Origin: Pseudisothecium myosuroides
Lineage: Eukaryota > Streptophyta > Bryopsida > Hypnales > Lembophyllaceae
Assembly (NCBI GenBank): GCA_951799445.1
Contig: OX637292.1
Span: 17,549,296-17,613,295 of the forward strand
Reading direction: 5' to 3'
Length of the DNA stretch: 64,000 nucleotides
A program made the translations under genes and the position numbers. The stretch's first letter is position 1. Each line of letters begins with the position of its first letter. Positions 1-11,541 of the stretch are shown here, piece by piece. Under the pieces are notes generated by a model, which was given only the letters and a program-made list of their open reading frames with translations, made no database searches and had not been told where the DNA came from.

Positions 1-1543
1 AATTTCATAACATTTTAGTGCAGTCCAATGACGGGCAGCTCGACTTTGATTGCCAATAACTTCTTCAGGTGTTTTTCGAATACTAGCATTTTTCGACTCA
101 GACTTCAGGTTTGAAGTCAACATTACTCAAAAAAAAATTGGAAAGCAATGCATCTGATTTGCTATTTTTTCTGGGGCTTGCAATAGCAAAGCCTCACATT
201 GTGAGGCTGCAAAACAAAAATTTGGGACCCTGGCACCCTTCCCCGGCTATCTTGGGCCCAGCTTGTGCCTACCCAAGGCGTGTCAACTAATGGGCCTCCC
301 ATTCCAACCACCACCACCCCTCTAGCCACTACGGGCCTCCGACCTGTCTTCCTTCCTCCTCCCCCCTGCCATCTTCCCTACTCGCCTGCCGTTGAGCGCG
401 CGCAGACTCCGATGCACAGGAAATTTCAAAAAGCCCGCCCCTCATCCCCCTTTCCGGCCAACTGGCGAGTATTTTTAAAATTGCAGCCGCCCCACCCCAC
501 CAGACCGCAGCTGCTAGTCGCTTCTGCGCTGCGGCCACGGCACCCACCGCGGCGCCTGTAGGGGCCAACGTGGCCGTCCCTTGCCACGGCAGGCCGGACC
601 ACGCCGTGGGGTGCCGCCTCTTCTCGCTTCCCTTGGGATACTTCCTGTAGGGGCCGGGGAGTCCTGTTTGACCACTGTTAGAGGGGTCAAGCAGCCTCAG
701 ACTGGGGCAATTTACATGAAGGCTTCTATTCATTTCAATCACTGGATGCTGCGGTTTTAGGGTCTTATTCAGTCAAGAAACCAAAAAAAAAAACCTAAGG
801 CCAATCCAAAAAACTAATTGACGGACGTGAGCATGGAAAACAAGTATAGGCCAAAGCAAAAAAATATAAAAATAAGAATTCATTGAGCGCTAGGTATGGC
901 CTCCCCGCCCCAAAATACAAAACAAAACAAACATAACAAAGGAAATAAAACCGGGGAACACCAAAAAAATATACATATGAGGAGCAAAGACTAAAAATTA
1001 CACAAAGACCATCTCACATAAACAAATGGAAAGACCAATACCTAGAAGATAAGGTCAAGCCCTAAGAAAAAAAAATTGGAAACTTAAAATATAAAAAGAT
1101 TATAAATACGAAAGCCAAAAAAAAGGTAAAGACCCCACTAGAAAAAGATATGGAAATATGACCGTAAAAATCATAAGATGAGACCTAAATCCAAAAAAAT
1201 TAAGGATAGCAGAAAGCAAAAAAGAAATGTCATTACCAATCCCCGTTGCTAAATGCAAATGCACAACCACAAAATGGTATGGAGGAAAGAGAATATAAAA
1301 GTAAAGGGCTAGCCAAAAGCAATAACTACGTGTACCCATTCAAGAGAATGATAAAAATGAAAGACTAAAGCAAAATAAAAATGAAAACATGAAAGACCCC
1401 AAACATATGCAAACAAGGACGGTTCAAAATCAATACATACAAACCCTAACTCCCGTGTCCATATAATACAATGAAAAAGTGAAACGGACCTACGTAGTTG
1501 TAAGAAATGACTCACACTAACGACCCAAATTACGTCCACTCAC
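1..1543. other. Flank left of the piggyBac-like transposase; no gene recognised
   Basis: About 230-760 is a GC-rich block with open frames on both strands. Those frames are low-complexity Ala/Pro/Arg translations without domain character, so I do not call a gene. About 780-1480 is A-rich on the plus strand with many A-runs. If the transposase element is full length, its 3' terminus should be here or just left of the window. I looked for a TTAA followed by CCC in this stretch and did not find one, so that end is either missing or outside the window. Confidence 0.5.
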
Positions 1544-4500
1544 CTAGAATGTGCCGCTAGGGTGGTGCATTTTCATGTAGCATCCACGTGTGTAGCACAT
1601 CCACTGGAATGAACATAGCGCATATAAACTATTTGTTCTTTTCTTACACACAACGCAACGGCGACGCAAGCAACTTCTTTTAGGGCAATGAATTCGGGGC
1701 ATGTCTTCCCACAATAGTGAAATCGTGGCTTTTTGCCCTGCCCAGCTCTTTGTCAATGCCTTGCACATTGCCACTATGAAGTTGAAATGTGACAAGCACT
1801 CCTTCTCCTGTCCTTTTCCCCTCAAAACCTCCTTGTGGATAATCCACATGTTCACCACGCTTGTGTCGATGAGGAAGTAAAATAGACAGTGCCACCATTT
1901 ATGGGAACGCACTTGGCATGAGTAGGAACCACGAAGTTGATCCGCCACATCAACACCACGCATGAAAGTAGTATATTCCAAATGAACCGGAGATGTCTTG
2001 ATTTTATAAATTTTGCCACCAACCCGGCGCGGTACTTCGACTACTTCGCATGGAAAAGACAATGGCAATGCACTAGTGGATAATAACAATACCGGTTTCT
2101 TGTCCATCCACATGACGGCACACATCTTGCGAGAGTCATGCATAGCCCACTCCAAACTTCCTTGCACGGACTTCTTGAAAGCTTTTTGGTCCTTCGCAAA
2201 ATCCGGGAGTCCAATGCGGTTGCTCCGTAGAGTGCCCGTGGCGTATGTACCACCGCATTCTAAATCACGGAATAATTCCACACTTGTGAAGAAATTGTCC
2301 ATGACCACAACATGTCCTCGACCTTGCAACCCTCGAAGCAAAGCCTCCACTACCCTTTGCCCCATCTTGGGCTCACCTTTCTTGGACTTTGGGGCCTCCA
2401 TGGTTTCAATTGACGCTCCACAGTAAACATCAAAGTTGCTCACAAAACGTATCATTGAATCAGCGAGGCACCAAATTTTTAGTCCCCATTTCTCGGGCTT
2501 GTTGGGCATGTATTGCCGCACCTGGCAATATACCCCTTTATAACGAACCATCATCTCATCGATGGTGATTTTCTCTCCATTGTTCCAGAGGGCCTTACAA
2601 CGGTCTCACATTTCGTTCAACAACCACCTAACTTTGTTGACTTTGTCATAAGTTGGAGACTTACGATCCACGCTTATGGATGATGGGTTCGTGATGTGGA
2701 GGCATTTTGATAGCAACAAAAATTGATTGCGGGATAGAAGTTGGGATATAACGGGGCAATAAAGAAATGGCTCTGACCTCCGCCAATACATGCGTATGTT
2801 CGGAAGTTTCTTGAATCCCATGTACAAAGAAATTGCAAAAAAAGACTTCAATTTGGCCACGTCCATCGATTTCCACCCAATGCCTCCACGGGTATAGGTC
2901 TCGTAATCAGCGGGGTCCGTGGGATTTAGAATGCCAGGCTTCGCCCTCCTCAATTTCTCTGTGGCGTATCTATTTGTTTCCGCACAAATACGCCTCAATG
3001 TCTGAATAGACGGGTGAATGCATGGTTGACGGACTCAAAATTGTGTCACAATGTCAAAAACTGCATACAACCAATTTTCAAATGCCTAAAAGGTACATTG
3101 AAAAAATTAAACATTAAAAAAAAGTTCATTTGGAAGACTAGAGCACCGCTTTAAATACATCTATGTTGTTCATTATTTATTAAAGCATTTCATGAAAGTG
3201 TAGGGGACTTTTAAAAAAAGATGGGTGTGACAAATTTGCTGTCAGCACATTTTTCAAGGACTTTTTAAATATGGTTTAGGTACTTAAATTCATACGAAGG
3301 ACTATGGTTCTAGTGGATGTTTGAATAAATTTTTAAGAAATTGTAATCTTGTTGTATGAGTATGTATTGAATGTTGGCAAAGGACTTTTTAATGACTGTT
3401 CAAACACTAAATTTTATGAAGTCCTTTTCTTATAGCCAATATTTTTTTTTTCAAAAATAATTTTTTCTAAAGTATATTGATTTTCAAGGTCTAGGGGCGC
3501 TCAAAAAGCTAGGTAATTTTTGAATTTGTTTAGAATTTGTTTCTTGTAGAATTCACTCCCAAACATTTTACTCACAAGAAAGGACTTTTTGGACTTGGAA
3601 TTTTGCCAAAAATGAGCCACTCAACCATGCATTCACCCAGACCAAAATACACCAAATAGTTGAAGAAGCAAAGGGACCCGATCCCACTCTTGAGTCAAGA
3701 CCGGTGTTGGACCACTGAAAGGTTTCACTTTAGGGCTGAAATTCATGTACCTCTTGTTCCATGTGGATGGGGCGTAGTCTTCTTTGATTTTGTCTGAACC
3801 TTGAGCTGGAGATGACAAACTCTGGCCCCTCCCTTGGCGCCCCCCGCGGCCACGACTCCTCCCTCTGCCACCTTGCCCAGGCCCCGGCAGTACCGCAGGT
3901 CCCTCAGAAGTGCCGCTCCCTGCCGCCGAAATAAGCCTCCCCGGGTTGGTTGCCGGCCGCGCCCGCTTCTGGCCTTTGCCACCTGTAGCCTCCTCCGTCG
4001 CAGGCAACGGCAACTCTTCCAGTGCTCCCTCCACCGCTGCCCGCTTCTCTTCACAAAGACGCTGTTGCTGTCTCGTTGTGTCTTCCGCCTCCTTCGTTGT
4101 CGCTCTTGTGCGTGGTCGGAGTTGTGCCGGCGCCGGGTGGGATCTGTCAATGAAGGCTGCCGTGAAACTTGTGGGTGAAGGAAGGCATGAGGTGGACTGC
4201 ATATAGGAGGGGGATAATTGTTCTGGTGGTCGGCATTTCCTCCTTCTTCGTAGTCGTCGGAGTCTTGGGTGGAGGCGCTTTCTTCTTCATTAGTATTGTC
4301 AGAGCTCTCGCTACTTTCTTCACTGTCGCAGGAGGATTCTCGACAGCTCTCATGATCTGTGTTTTCATTTTCAGACTCAGAATGGGCTTCTTCGTCTCGC
4401 AATATTTCATGCACATCGGATTTTTTTAACGCAATTGTAGTTTTATTTTGCAAAATAATGAAGTACATTTTGTCCTTTGTCAACTCGTGGAGGTAGGAAT

Positions 4501-4952
4501 ATGTGGCTAGACCTAGACTGAAGCCATTACCCTCCTCATCGTCTTCATCTTTTTTGCATTTGGGGTTGTTACGGAGGCTGTTGTGAGGTACCCTCATAGG
4601 CATTGGAAACAACGACGTCTGAAGGTCGGACTGCTGTTCCGACAGTGGTATTGGGCTTGCAGACGGTGCGGGCTGTTGCGGCTCCGTCGTTTTTCCCTGA
4701 GAAGTAGTTGATTCACTTAGTTGCGAAGGCAACATCGGCTTCAGGAGCGCCGGTGGCGCCGACGAGGTCAAGAGCTCCGGCAACGGTGAAGAGTTTGGGA
4801 AGGCCGGCAGCGGCATTGAATTTCGCAGGAGGAGGTCGGGGCGTGCGTTGGGGGGGCATTTCGACAAATTCGGAAATAAAACTCTCGTCTCTATTGTTGG
4901 CCAGGCCGCGCCGGCGTTTACGGCCTGCACCCAATTCCAGGGTTGTTGCCAT
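1544..4952 (-). pseudogene. piggyBac-type transposase (DDE_Tnp_1_7), disrupted
   Basis: Cut-and-paste transposase of the piggyBac/PGBD family, which inserts at TTAA. Read on the minus strand, the core runs from about 3011 to 1544 in one frame. The three catalytic Asp contexts are visible: ITIDE (Asp codon 2560-2558), MDNFFTS (2299-2297) and GVDVADQ (1942-1940). A Cys-rich C-terminus (CxxC pairs, last ~45 residues) matches the family's zinc-binding tail. The conserved ETNRYA helix is at about 2975. Upstream, 4202-3643 carries a basic/Gly-Arg region and the block ending LLLQLFGVFW. An acidic Ser/Glu stretch lies near 4440-4230, and a possible start MATTLELG with a basic cluster RKRRRG lies at 4952. 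Damage seen: an in-frame TGA at 2605-2603, a foldback element at 3012-3638, and two frame changes near 4750 and 4170. Either frame change might instead be an unrecognised intron. The family call is firm; the exact N-terminus is not. Confidence 0.88.
3012..3638. mobile_element. 627-bp non-autonomous DNA transposon inside the transposase gene
   Basis: The ends are an 18-bp perfect inverted repeat, GGGTGAATGCATGGTTGA, with weaker similarity beyond. The element is flanked by a 4-bp direct repeat AGAC (3008-3011 and 3639-3642). The interior is AT-rich with no reading frame. Taking out the element plus one AGAC copy joins the flanking transposase codons in frame across the family-conserved block before ETNRYA, so this is a later insertion rather than an original intron. 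A 4-bp duplication with GGG-starting ends could suit Sola-like or unclassified superfamilies; I cannot decide. An alternative reading as a GT-AG intron (3650 to 3002) is possible and might be how a transcript tolerates it. Confidence 0.85.
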
Positions 4953-5030
4953 CGCGTTTCAGGTACAATTGAAACCCCAACTAATCCACAACAAAACAAA
5001 ATTGACTTCACAAATTAAAGGGTGCGGATG

Positions 5031-6406
5031 CTAACCTGGACCACCGCTGGCAAGGAGGTCGTCATTACTTCCCACTCCATGGTCCCCCTTGTTTGTTGCT
5101 GCATCGTTGCTGATCTTGTCTGCCCCTGATTGAATTTTTGTTCCAAGGTCAGGACTATTGTCATTGAGCGGAGTAGCAGAAACGAAGGAAAAGTTTGGCC
5201 GGGAGAGACGCACCTGTTTTGGAGCCGATCGGTCCTCCATTGAATTGGTCAATTATTCCGCTAGCCTTCCCCACATTGGCGTCCGCTGCTACTGCCAGGT
5301 TCGCGAGGTAAGAAATTACGGACCCTAAAAGAACAAAGGCAAAGAACGCAAGAAAAACATAAGTGTAGGGTCTAACCTGTCTGTGTGCCGCTCGCTGCGT
5401 TGTTCTTGTTTTGTTGCTGTGTATCCCCTTTCCTTGCATTTATGTGGTAGAGGACACTTTGCTTGCCTGCACCGGCCATATCAATCTAAGCTGCGACTCA
5501 CACATTGTAGAATAAACAAGAACATCTGAAAATGAAAATTTGACATTAGGAATTGCAGTTGAACGAAGCAGCGAGCGTTGTAGGTAGTGAGTGGATCGGT
5601 AGTGATGAGAGAAATAGAAAGAAAGGCAGAAAATTAAAGAATGGAATGCCAGTGGTAAGAGAAGAAGGTGCCACCGAAGAAAATCGGTAATGGAGAGGCC
5701 ACTCATTACAGAAGTAGGAAGAAGGACAAAAAAAAATTGGAAATGGAAACAGCAGTCGTAAGTGAAGTAACCAGCAACCAAAAAAATTGAGAGAAGAAAC
5801 GGTAAAGAGTTGAGAAGGACCGGCCAGACCCAAAAAAATTGGGAGATGAAACAAACCTAATGAAGTGCTGGAAGGTCGAGCGGTATTGCTTGTTGGTCCC
5901 TTGAATGCTTGAATTGCTAGCTGGCGGTTATGGTAGTCTCCTTGCTGTGTCCCTTCATGCAGGTCTTCTGTTTTTGTTCGTCCTTTGATGTTGTGTTGTT
6001 TAGATGTAGAGCTGGCTACACCGTCTATGGCATCAGGGAAAACAACAGTTCGCAGTAGCTCATACATGGCGCTGCTAAAACCTTGCTTGTCCCCTTCGTG
6101 GCGTCGCGACGGTCCCCAACCAAGAATGGTAGCAGCATTACAGTAGTATAGCTGCTTGTAGTTCTTGTTCGATGGCCGTTTGGGCAGCACTCTACTCTCA
6201 GGCAATCTTGGTCTCCCACCTAGAAAGTCTTTGTTCATGCACAGAAGTAGAAGGCGGACTTGAGCCTCAGAGGCGGCATGGTCATGGCAAGCCCAATTCC
6301 GTATTACCTCAGCAGCTGTAGACAAAGCAGGCGGGATTGGGAGGGATGGGATGGAGGAAGGGGAATCCATGTTTGCAGGCTGGATGGTTTTCAAGGAGTG
6401 TGGCAT
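5031..6406 (-). CDS. Spliced hypothetical gene or 5' part of the piggyBac element
   Basis: I do not recognise the product. The first exon starts at the ATG at 6406 (MPHSLKTIQ) and runs about 183 codons to a good donor at 5857 in phase 1. A second exon (about 5463-5378, starting GKQSVLYHIN) and a third (about 5307-5214, starting VAADANV and ending GSKTG) also have AG/GT borders in phase 1, so the three join in frame. A fourth exon around 5160-5032 has a clear donor, but its acceptor phase does not fit cleanly. The introns hold short A/T-rich repeats. The later exons are rich in Asn, Gly, Ser and Asp. The block lies between the transposase and the TTAA terminus at 7356, on the transposase strand. 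It may therefore be a second element-encoded protein, an alternative 5' exon set, or a captured host fragment. Confidence 0.4.
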
Positions 6407-7314
6407 TCTTCTTTATGCCCTCACTCTTTCATAACTAGTCATAGCCCATGGTAAAGCATATGCATTGATTTGTCATTGACTTGTTCTTTCTATGGTGTGG
6501 GCTGTGAATCGACATGAAGGAAGAGTTAGATCTGAGTTTCGGGAATGAGGCTGATTTAGGGCTCTTCTTAGTTCACGCATATGAGCAGTTGATTTAGAGG
6601 AGAGTAGTAGAGCAGGAAATTGTTAATGCAGTATGCTTTCAGTTATGATGCTACATTTTCGAATGTTTTGTGATGTAAAGTCACATGAGTGACAACTAAA
6701 GAGTGAGGTCACTCGAGTGCGTGAGTTTGACTGATTTGTGAGTGTGTTTTGACAGAGGAAAGTATTGAGGCTCTTATGAGTTTCGTAGCCATGAGTAAGA
6801 CCTCTTTTTTTTGGTGCATGTGGCAATTTTGGAAGATTTAGTTGTTTTGTATGGTTTGGGGAGGGTTTTCTGGCCGCTTGGCCGTTCAAAACTTGTGTTC
6901 AGCTGAACAAGTGTGTCAACCACCACCCCCTGACACCAAGTTCTATGTTGACTCCACTCTGCCATGGTTTACGTTCAGCTGGTCATTTCTGGTCTTTCTT
7001 GTCAGAGCCCCTGTTGTCAAACCCGGTGCAGTGAGGCCGGTTCAATAATGTGAGTAAGCCCACAAGCCTTGCCCCATGGGAGGGGCAGCGTTGAAAACCT
7101 CACACGTGGCCCCTAACTATTCGTCAATGACCACAAGCATCATAATCTTGAAGCCTCAAACTGTACTGCGAAATTTAAAAAAAATAAAGCGAAGGCATTT
7201 TACAATGAATTCCATTAATTATTCAGTTAAACCTCTAGTAATTGCTTCCTGGCACCCACCAAAAAATTGGGTCACCAAAATTTTGCCTTTCTTCAGGTTG
7301 GGCAGCCCGACCAA
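6407..7314. other. Flank between minus-strand exons and element terminus
   Basis: Moderate GC, no convincing reading frame. For the minus-strand unit at 1544-6406 this is the position of promoter and 5' leader, but I see no clear TATA box or other diagnostic site. Confidence 0.35.
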
Positions 7315-7360
7315 GTAGGGCAGCGACCAGAAAATGGTCGCTCGAGCGCTTAGGGGTTAA
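7315..7360. repeat. Candidate piggyBac-type element terminus with subterminal hairpin and TTAA
   Basis: Read inward from TTAA (7357-7360), the sequence begins CCCCTAAGCGCTC, then a 19-base hairpin GCGACCAGAAAATGGTCGC at 7323-7341. TTAA target sites and CCC-starting termini are the known signature of piggyBac elements. The first 13 terminal bases recur exactly at the right end of the element ending at 41680. A similarly placed hairpin is found in the element starting at 28383. This makes it the likely 5' end of the element carrying the transposase at 1544-4952. Confidence 0.6.
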
Positions 7361-8458
7361 GGGTTAAAATATGATCTATAATTTATATCCATGTGGTTAG
7401 ATCAGCAAGTACACAAACCAATATTTTTTGATAAAATTTGAAGCAAAAAATTGATTTGTTTTTCTAGACTCGATTTCAAATTGAATATATGTGATTTTCA
7501 CAAAAATTGTTTCTTTGAAGTTCAAAATGTTAAGTTCTAATCAAAGTGATTTTTGAAGATTTTTATTATATTTTTTATTCAAGTCTTTTTTGAAGGGTCA
7601 TTTTTTAACTGGAAAGGTAACTTTTTGAGGCCAAACCTATCAATACCTATTGAATAATAGAATACTTGCAAACAATGCAAAGCAAAGTCTTTAGAATCTA
7701 TACCATAAAAAATGTTAAAGAGTTAACACACCAATCTTCAAAAACATTATAGATGAAAAAATGCATTTCTATATGCTTGGGATGTATTTGAGTTCATTTG
7801 TTGTTCAAAATTTCAACATCTGGTCTTTTAGGGCTTAAATAATAGGCCAAGCCTTTAGACTTGGTTTTGGAAGAATCATTGACAAAATGTGATTCTTGCA
7901 TTTTTTTGGAATGTTTCAACTTATTGGATCTACTTCAATAATGAATATCACTTGCCAAGAATTATATTTATGTTGCAAAGTCAAAGTACTATTCATTGTT
8001 CACTTTTGTGTACCCTAACCAAACAAATTTTGGGCAAGTAACAAGATTTCATGCGTTACTTCAAGAAAAAATTTCTTTCTCCTTTGGGTTGCTTGTTAGG
8101 TAAGGAAATGTCATTTCAAGGTTAGAGCTTCACCACCTATGCGTGTAAGAAATGATGACCCAAAAGGGTTTGGGAGGGCCCTTCAAGGGATATGGGTGGA
8201 GGGTAGAGGAGAATTTCCCACCCTTCCACTCTGTAGAGACCCTCATTCATCATTGTCTTTCCTTTGATCTCACCTTTTGCCATTTATTTATATTGATTTT
8301 GCTTAATTATTTCTAAATTGACTCATACGATCGCATGTTGCCATGTTCAAATTAGATTTGACAACTAGATCCTCTTGAATCTAATTGCCTTATTTTAGCA
8401 AAAAGGGCCCTCAATTGTTAGGTGGTTGGGCCAATATTTTGAATTGCCTAAGGTTTAA
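7361..8458. repeat. AT-rich repeat-derived DNA
   Basis: About 7365-7460 resembles the interior of the TTAA element at 41103-41680 (around 41220-41310), so it is probably a decayed relative. The rest, to 8458, is AT-rich without a supported gene. Confidence 0.4.
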
Positions 8459-9353
8459 CCCCTAAAGTCTGGGACAATATGGATTTTGGGCAAGTTTTTA
8501 TGTGCTCAATTTTTGGTGAGACTTTTAAAAACTTTCTTACAAGAATTTTTTTTATTAACTTTTTGGTAATGTAATTTTTATTTTAATTGGTGCCTATGAG
8601 CAAAATTTATACCACAAAATTGAAGTTAAGTCTTGAATTGCATTCAATGGGCAAAAAAAATCTACAACAATTTGAAATAAAAATAATTTTTTTTTTCATA
8701 GATTGTATTTTTGTATATATGGAGCTTTGATTCATTCCATTTGGATTTTTGCTATGAAAGTCATGGAGCATCTTGTTTTGCAGGCAATCAAACTTAAGCA
8801 TCTTTTTGAAAAAGTAACATATAGGATTCATTATTGAGCTCAACTTTCGCAATTCTTTCCCAAAAAAAATTCCACAAGGTTAATTTTGAGTGTTAGAACA
8901 ATCTCACCAATTGGTATTAATGTGTTTAATTCCATCTTAGAACTATTTATGATTTAGTTTTTCCCTCTATCTTGTACCTTCTTCTACTTAATAATTATTT
9001 AAAGAATGAAAATTATGTTATTTTTGGGATTTTTAAATTCACTATATTTGCAACTCAATTCTTCATGATAAAAAATTTAAATGCAAAATTTTTAAGCTGA
9101 GAAGATTCAAAATCTCATAAACTAGTTTGCCACGGTGCCCCAAAATATGATTTCTTAATTTGAAAAGCATTTATTTGCTTACAATCTATGTGGTCAAAGT
9201 CTCTAAATTTTTTACCACAAATTTTCATAATATTCTACTATAAGTTCCTATAGTTAGATATGGAAAAAAATATTTCAATTTTTTTTTTCTTTGCATTAGA
9301 AATGACAATTTTAAGCATTTTTTGACGAAAAACAGGCCTTGGGACTACAAGGG
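8459..9353. mobile_element. TTAA-flanked non-autonomous element, copy 1 (895 bp)
   Basis: Bounded by TTAA on both sides (8455-8458 and 9354-9357). Ends read CCCCTAAAGTC on the left and, inward from the right, CCCTTGTAGTCCC. No coding capacity. It aligns in the same orientation with much of 53870-54661, including shared runs around CATTCCATTTGGATTT and the terminal GGCCTTGGGACTA block. I interpret it as a piggyBac-type MITE. Confidence 0.7.
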
Positions 9354-9502
9354 TTAAATTCATGTTGGAAGAATAATGGTGGGACATAAATTTCTATAAG
9401 GGCTTGCCAAGAATCGTTGAGGCCGTGCTTTGGGTGTAAGAATTCTAATGGACCCTTGCTAAGCTACTATGGTCTTGGTGCAAAGTACAAACGATCTCTT
9501 TA

Positions 9503-9659
9503 CACTACAAGAAAAAGGGGTGTTTTAAGTGAGTTTTTAAGTATAGTCCTAGGCATAAGATTATAAGTGTTGAAAATCTCCTTAAAGTTCATTACTTATA
9601 ATCTTATGTCTAGGACTATACTTAAAAACTCACTTAAAACACCCCTTTCTCTTGTGATG
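9503..9659. mobile_element. CACTA-ended foldback MITE, 157 bp
   Basis: Starts CACTACAAGAAAAAGGGG and ends with the near-inverse, finishing CTTGTGATG. The arms of about 60 bases fold back almost completely. A 3-bp TTA duplication flanks it (9500-9502, 9660-9662). CACTA termini with 3-bp duplication are typical of the CACTA (En/Spm) superfamily. A larger relative lies at 43375-43600 and a half copy at about 40569. Confidence 0.85.
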
Positions 9660-10840
9660 TTAGGATTAAATTTGAAATTCTAGCTCATCTACTAGAAGTT
9701 TTTATAGAATGTTGATTTAATTCAAAAAACTCACAATATAGATTACGGTAAGACAAACCATTTCTTCTAGCTACCTAATTTGTCATCCTACATTTTGGCC
9801 CCAATTTTGTCCAAAAACTCATCCAAATCCATTCAGCTTTTTGGACAAATTCAATGCATCAATGCCAACAAAGGGTAATGTGTCAATCCTTTAAAGATGA
9901 ATACTTAAATACCATTAGATACATGGAAGAGAGGTTATGGATTGTTTATAGGATGTTCATGAGTCCATCCTAAAAGCGATTTTGTAATTTCAAGACAAAC
10001 CACTTCAAAAATTCATAGAAATTATAATTTTTATCAAAAAATTATAATTCAACTTGGGTTTGATTAGTGAACCAAGTGCACACCTCTAAAAATATGTGCC
10101 CCACCCGAAGTTGGCCCCAAGATATTCAGATTGCTAATAAGGGTGGTAATAGGCTTGTCTACCTTAGGGACCTCTTACTAAAGAAGGAATACCAATAATG
10201 GTGACTCTCCTCCCCTCTAATGGCAAAATAGGGTGTCCTAAAACGGATAATAGTTAGTTGTATTGATGATTTGAAAAAGATTTGATTTGCTCACAGGTGA
10301 TTGGTTGATACTTGATTAAAAACAAGTTCCAAAGGTAACCATTTTAGGTGAAGCTATGAGACAGGCATGGGGGTCAAATGAAGAATGGACATTTATATTG
10401 AATAAAATATTTGTTCTTGAAGAAAAGAATTTTTTTCATTCTTCTTCATCCTTATTTCGTATATATTGAGCTCAATTTCTCAAAGAATTTCCTACATCCT
10501 ACAGGCTAAAATGCTTATTTTAACGGTTTATGTATTCCTACCTTAAGGCCTCCTACCATGTGAGTTGGGTGGGCAAACTTGGCAAGGGGAGCTACAAGGT
10601 CTGTTGGAGCAATTGCACTGCCATGCAGATCCAGCGGGTGGGAAGAGATCAAGTAAGAATACAACACATAAGGATTCTCTTCAAGATAGACCATCTCTAC
10701 CAATGGGGTTGTCCACCGATGATTGGTGAAACATGAATTCCTCCTTTTCTACTCACTGAGGCCGGCAAGACAATTGGAGGGATCTTTTTGTCTGCTAATG
10801 CTTCTTTTGCTAGCCTCACTCACATGGCAGGAGGCCCTTA
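9660..10840. repeat. Dispersed repeat, inverse copy at 26330-26755
   Basis: About 9735-10175 is the reverse complement of roughly 26330-26755; the block GGCTTGTCTACCTTA at one end is shared exactly. It lies beside TTAA-type elements in both places, but I could not define termini. 10180-10840 shows nothing supportable; the short open frames at 10530-10736 on both strands look like chance. Confidence 0.55.
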
Positions 10841-11541
10841 GAACATCTCTACTCTTGCTCTGAAAAATCAACACGGAAAACTACCTATGGCAGGCTCTTC
10901 AACTATGAAAAAGTGGCCTTCGTTGAATACTTCCCCATCCATACCCGCACTCAAGCCCCACCAAAAATTGTGAATGTCTATATTTGTTCTCGATGTCCGA
11001 ATTTTCGAATACTTTTTCTATCACGGTTCACTGTGCGGCACTATTCTCTGCTTGGCACCAACCCAAATCAAGCGTGCAAATACGTTAGACAAAGATTCTC
11101 TGATGAAAGAAGTGAGTTGCGGGAGAAGTGAGCAGGCTCCGAACTGTTGCGGTGAAGCAACTTGTTTTCCCGTGGCCGGACTGTTGTGGCCTAGTTGGGT
11201 GGTCGCAATGGCAAACGAAAATAAGCTTGGGCTCAGAATACATCACCCCGGGGCCCTCTACAGGACAACATTCCGAAGCCCACTTGCTCCTCTTGCATCT
11301 CACTTCTTTCATCAGAGTATCTTTGTTTGACGTGTTTGCACACTTAATTTGAGTTGGTGCCAAGCAATGAGCAGTGTTGTACAGTGAACCGTGATAGAAC
11401 AAGTATCTGAAAATTCGAAAATTGAGTACAAATACAGACATTCACAATATTTGGTGGGGCTTGAGTGCAGGTATGGATAGTTGGGAGCCCGCCACAGGTA
11501 GTTTTCCGTGCTTATTTTTCAGAGCAAGAGTGGAGATGCTC
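10841..11541. mobile_element. 701-bp foldback transposon with TTA target duplication
   Basis: Termini are GAACATCTCTACTCTTGCTC on the left and the near-inverse on the right (GAGCATCTCCACTCTTGCTC). Inverted arms are about 300 bases long. TTA flanks both sides (10838-10840 and 11542-11544). GAGCATCTCCA-like ends with a TTA duplication fit PIF/Harbinger (Tourist-like) MITEs. It is more GC-rich than its surroundings and lies 0.8 kb upstream of the gene starting at 12339. Open frames on both strands are by-products of the palindrome. Confidence 0.8.

Noticed and set aside
265..742. Overlapping open frames on both strands in a GC-rich block
   Set aside because: Low-complexity translations, no splice or domain support, and GC-rich DNA lacks stops by chance.
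10974..11441. 118-codon frames on opposite strands with similar proteins
   Set aside because: They are mirror images produced by the arms of the foldback element at 10841-11541.
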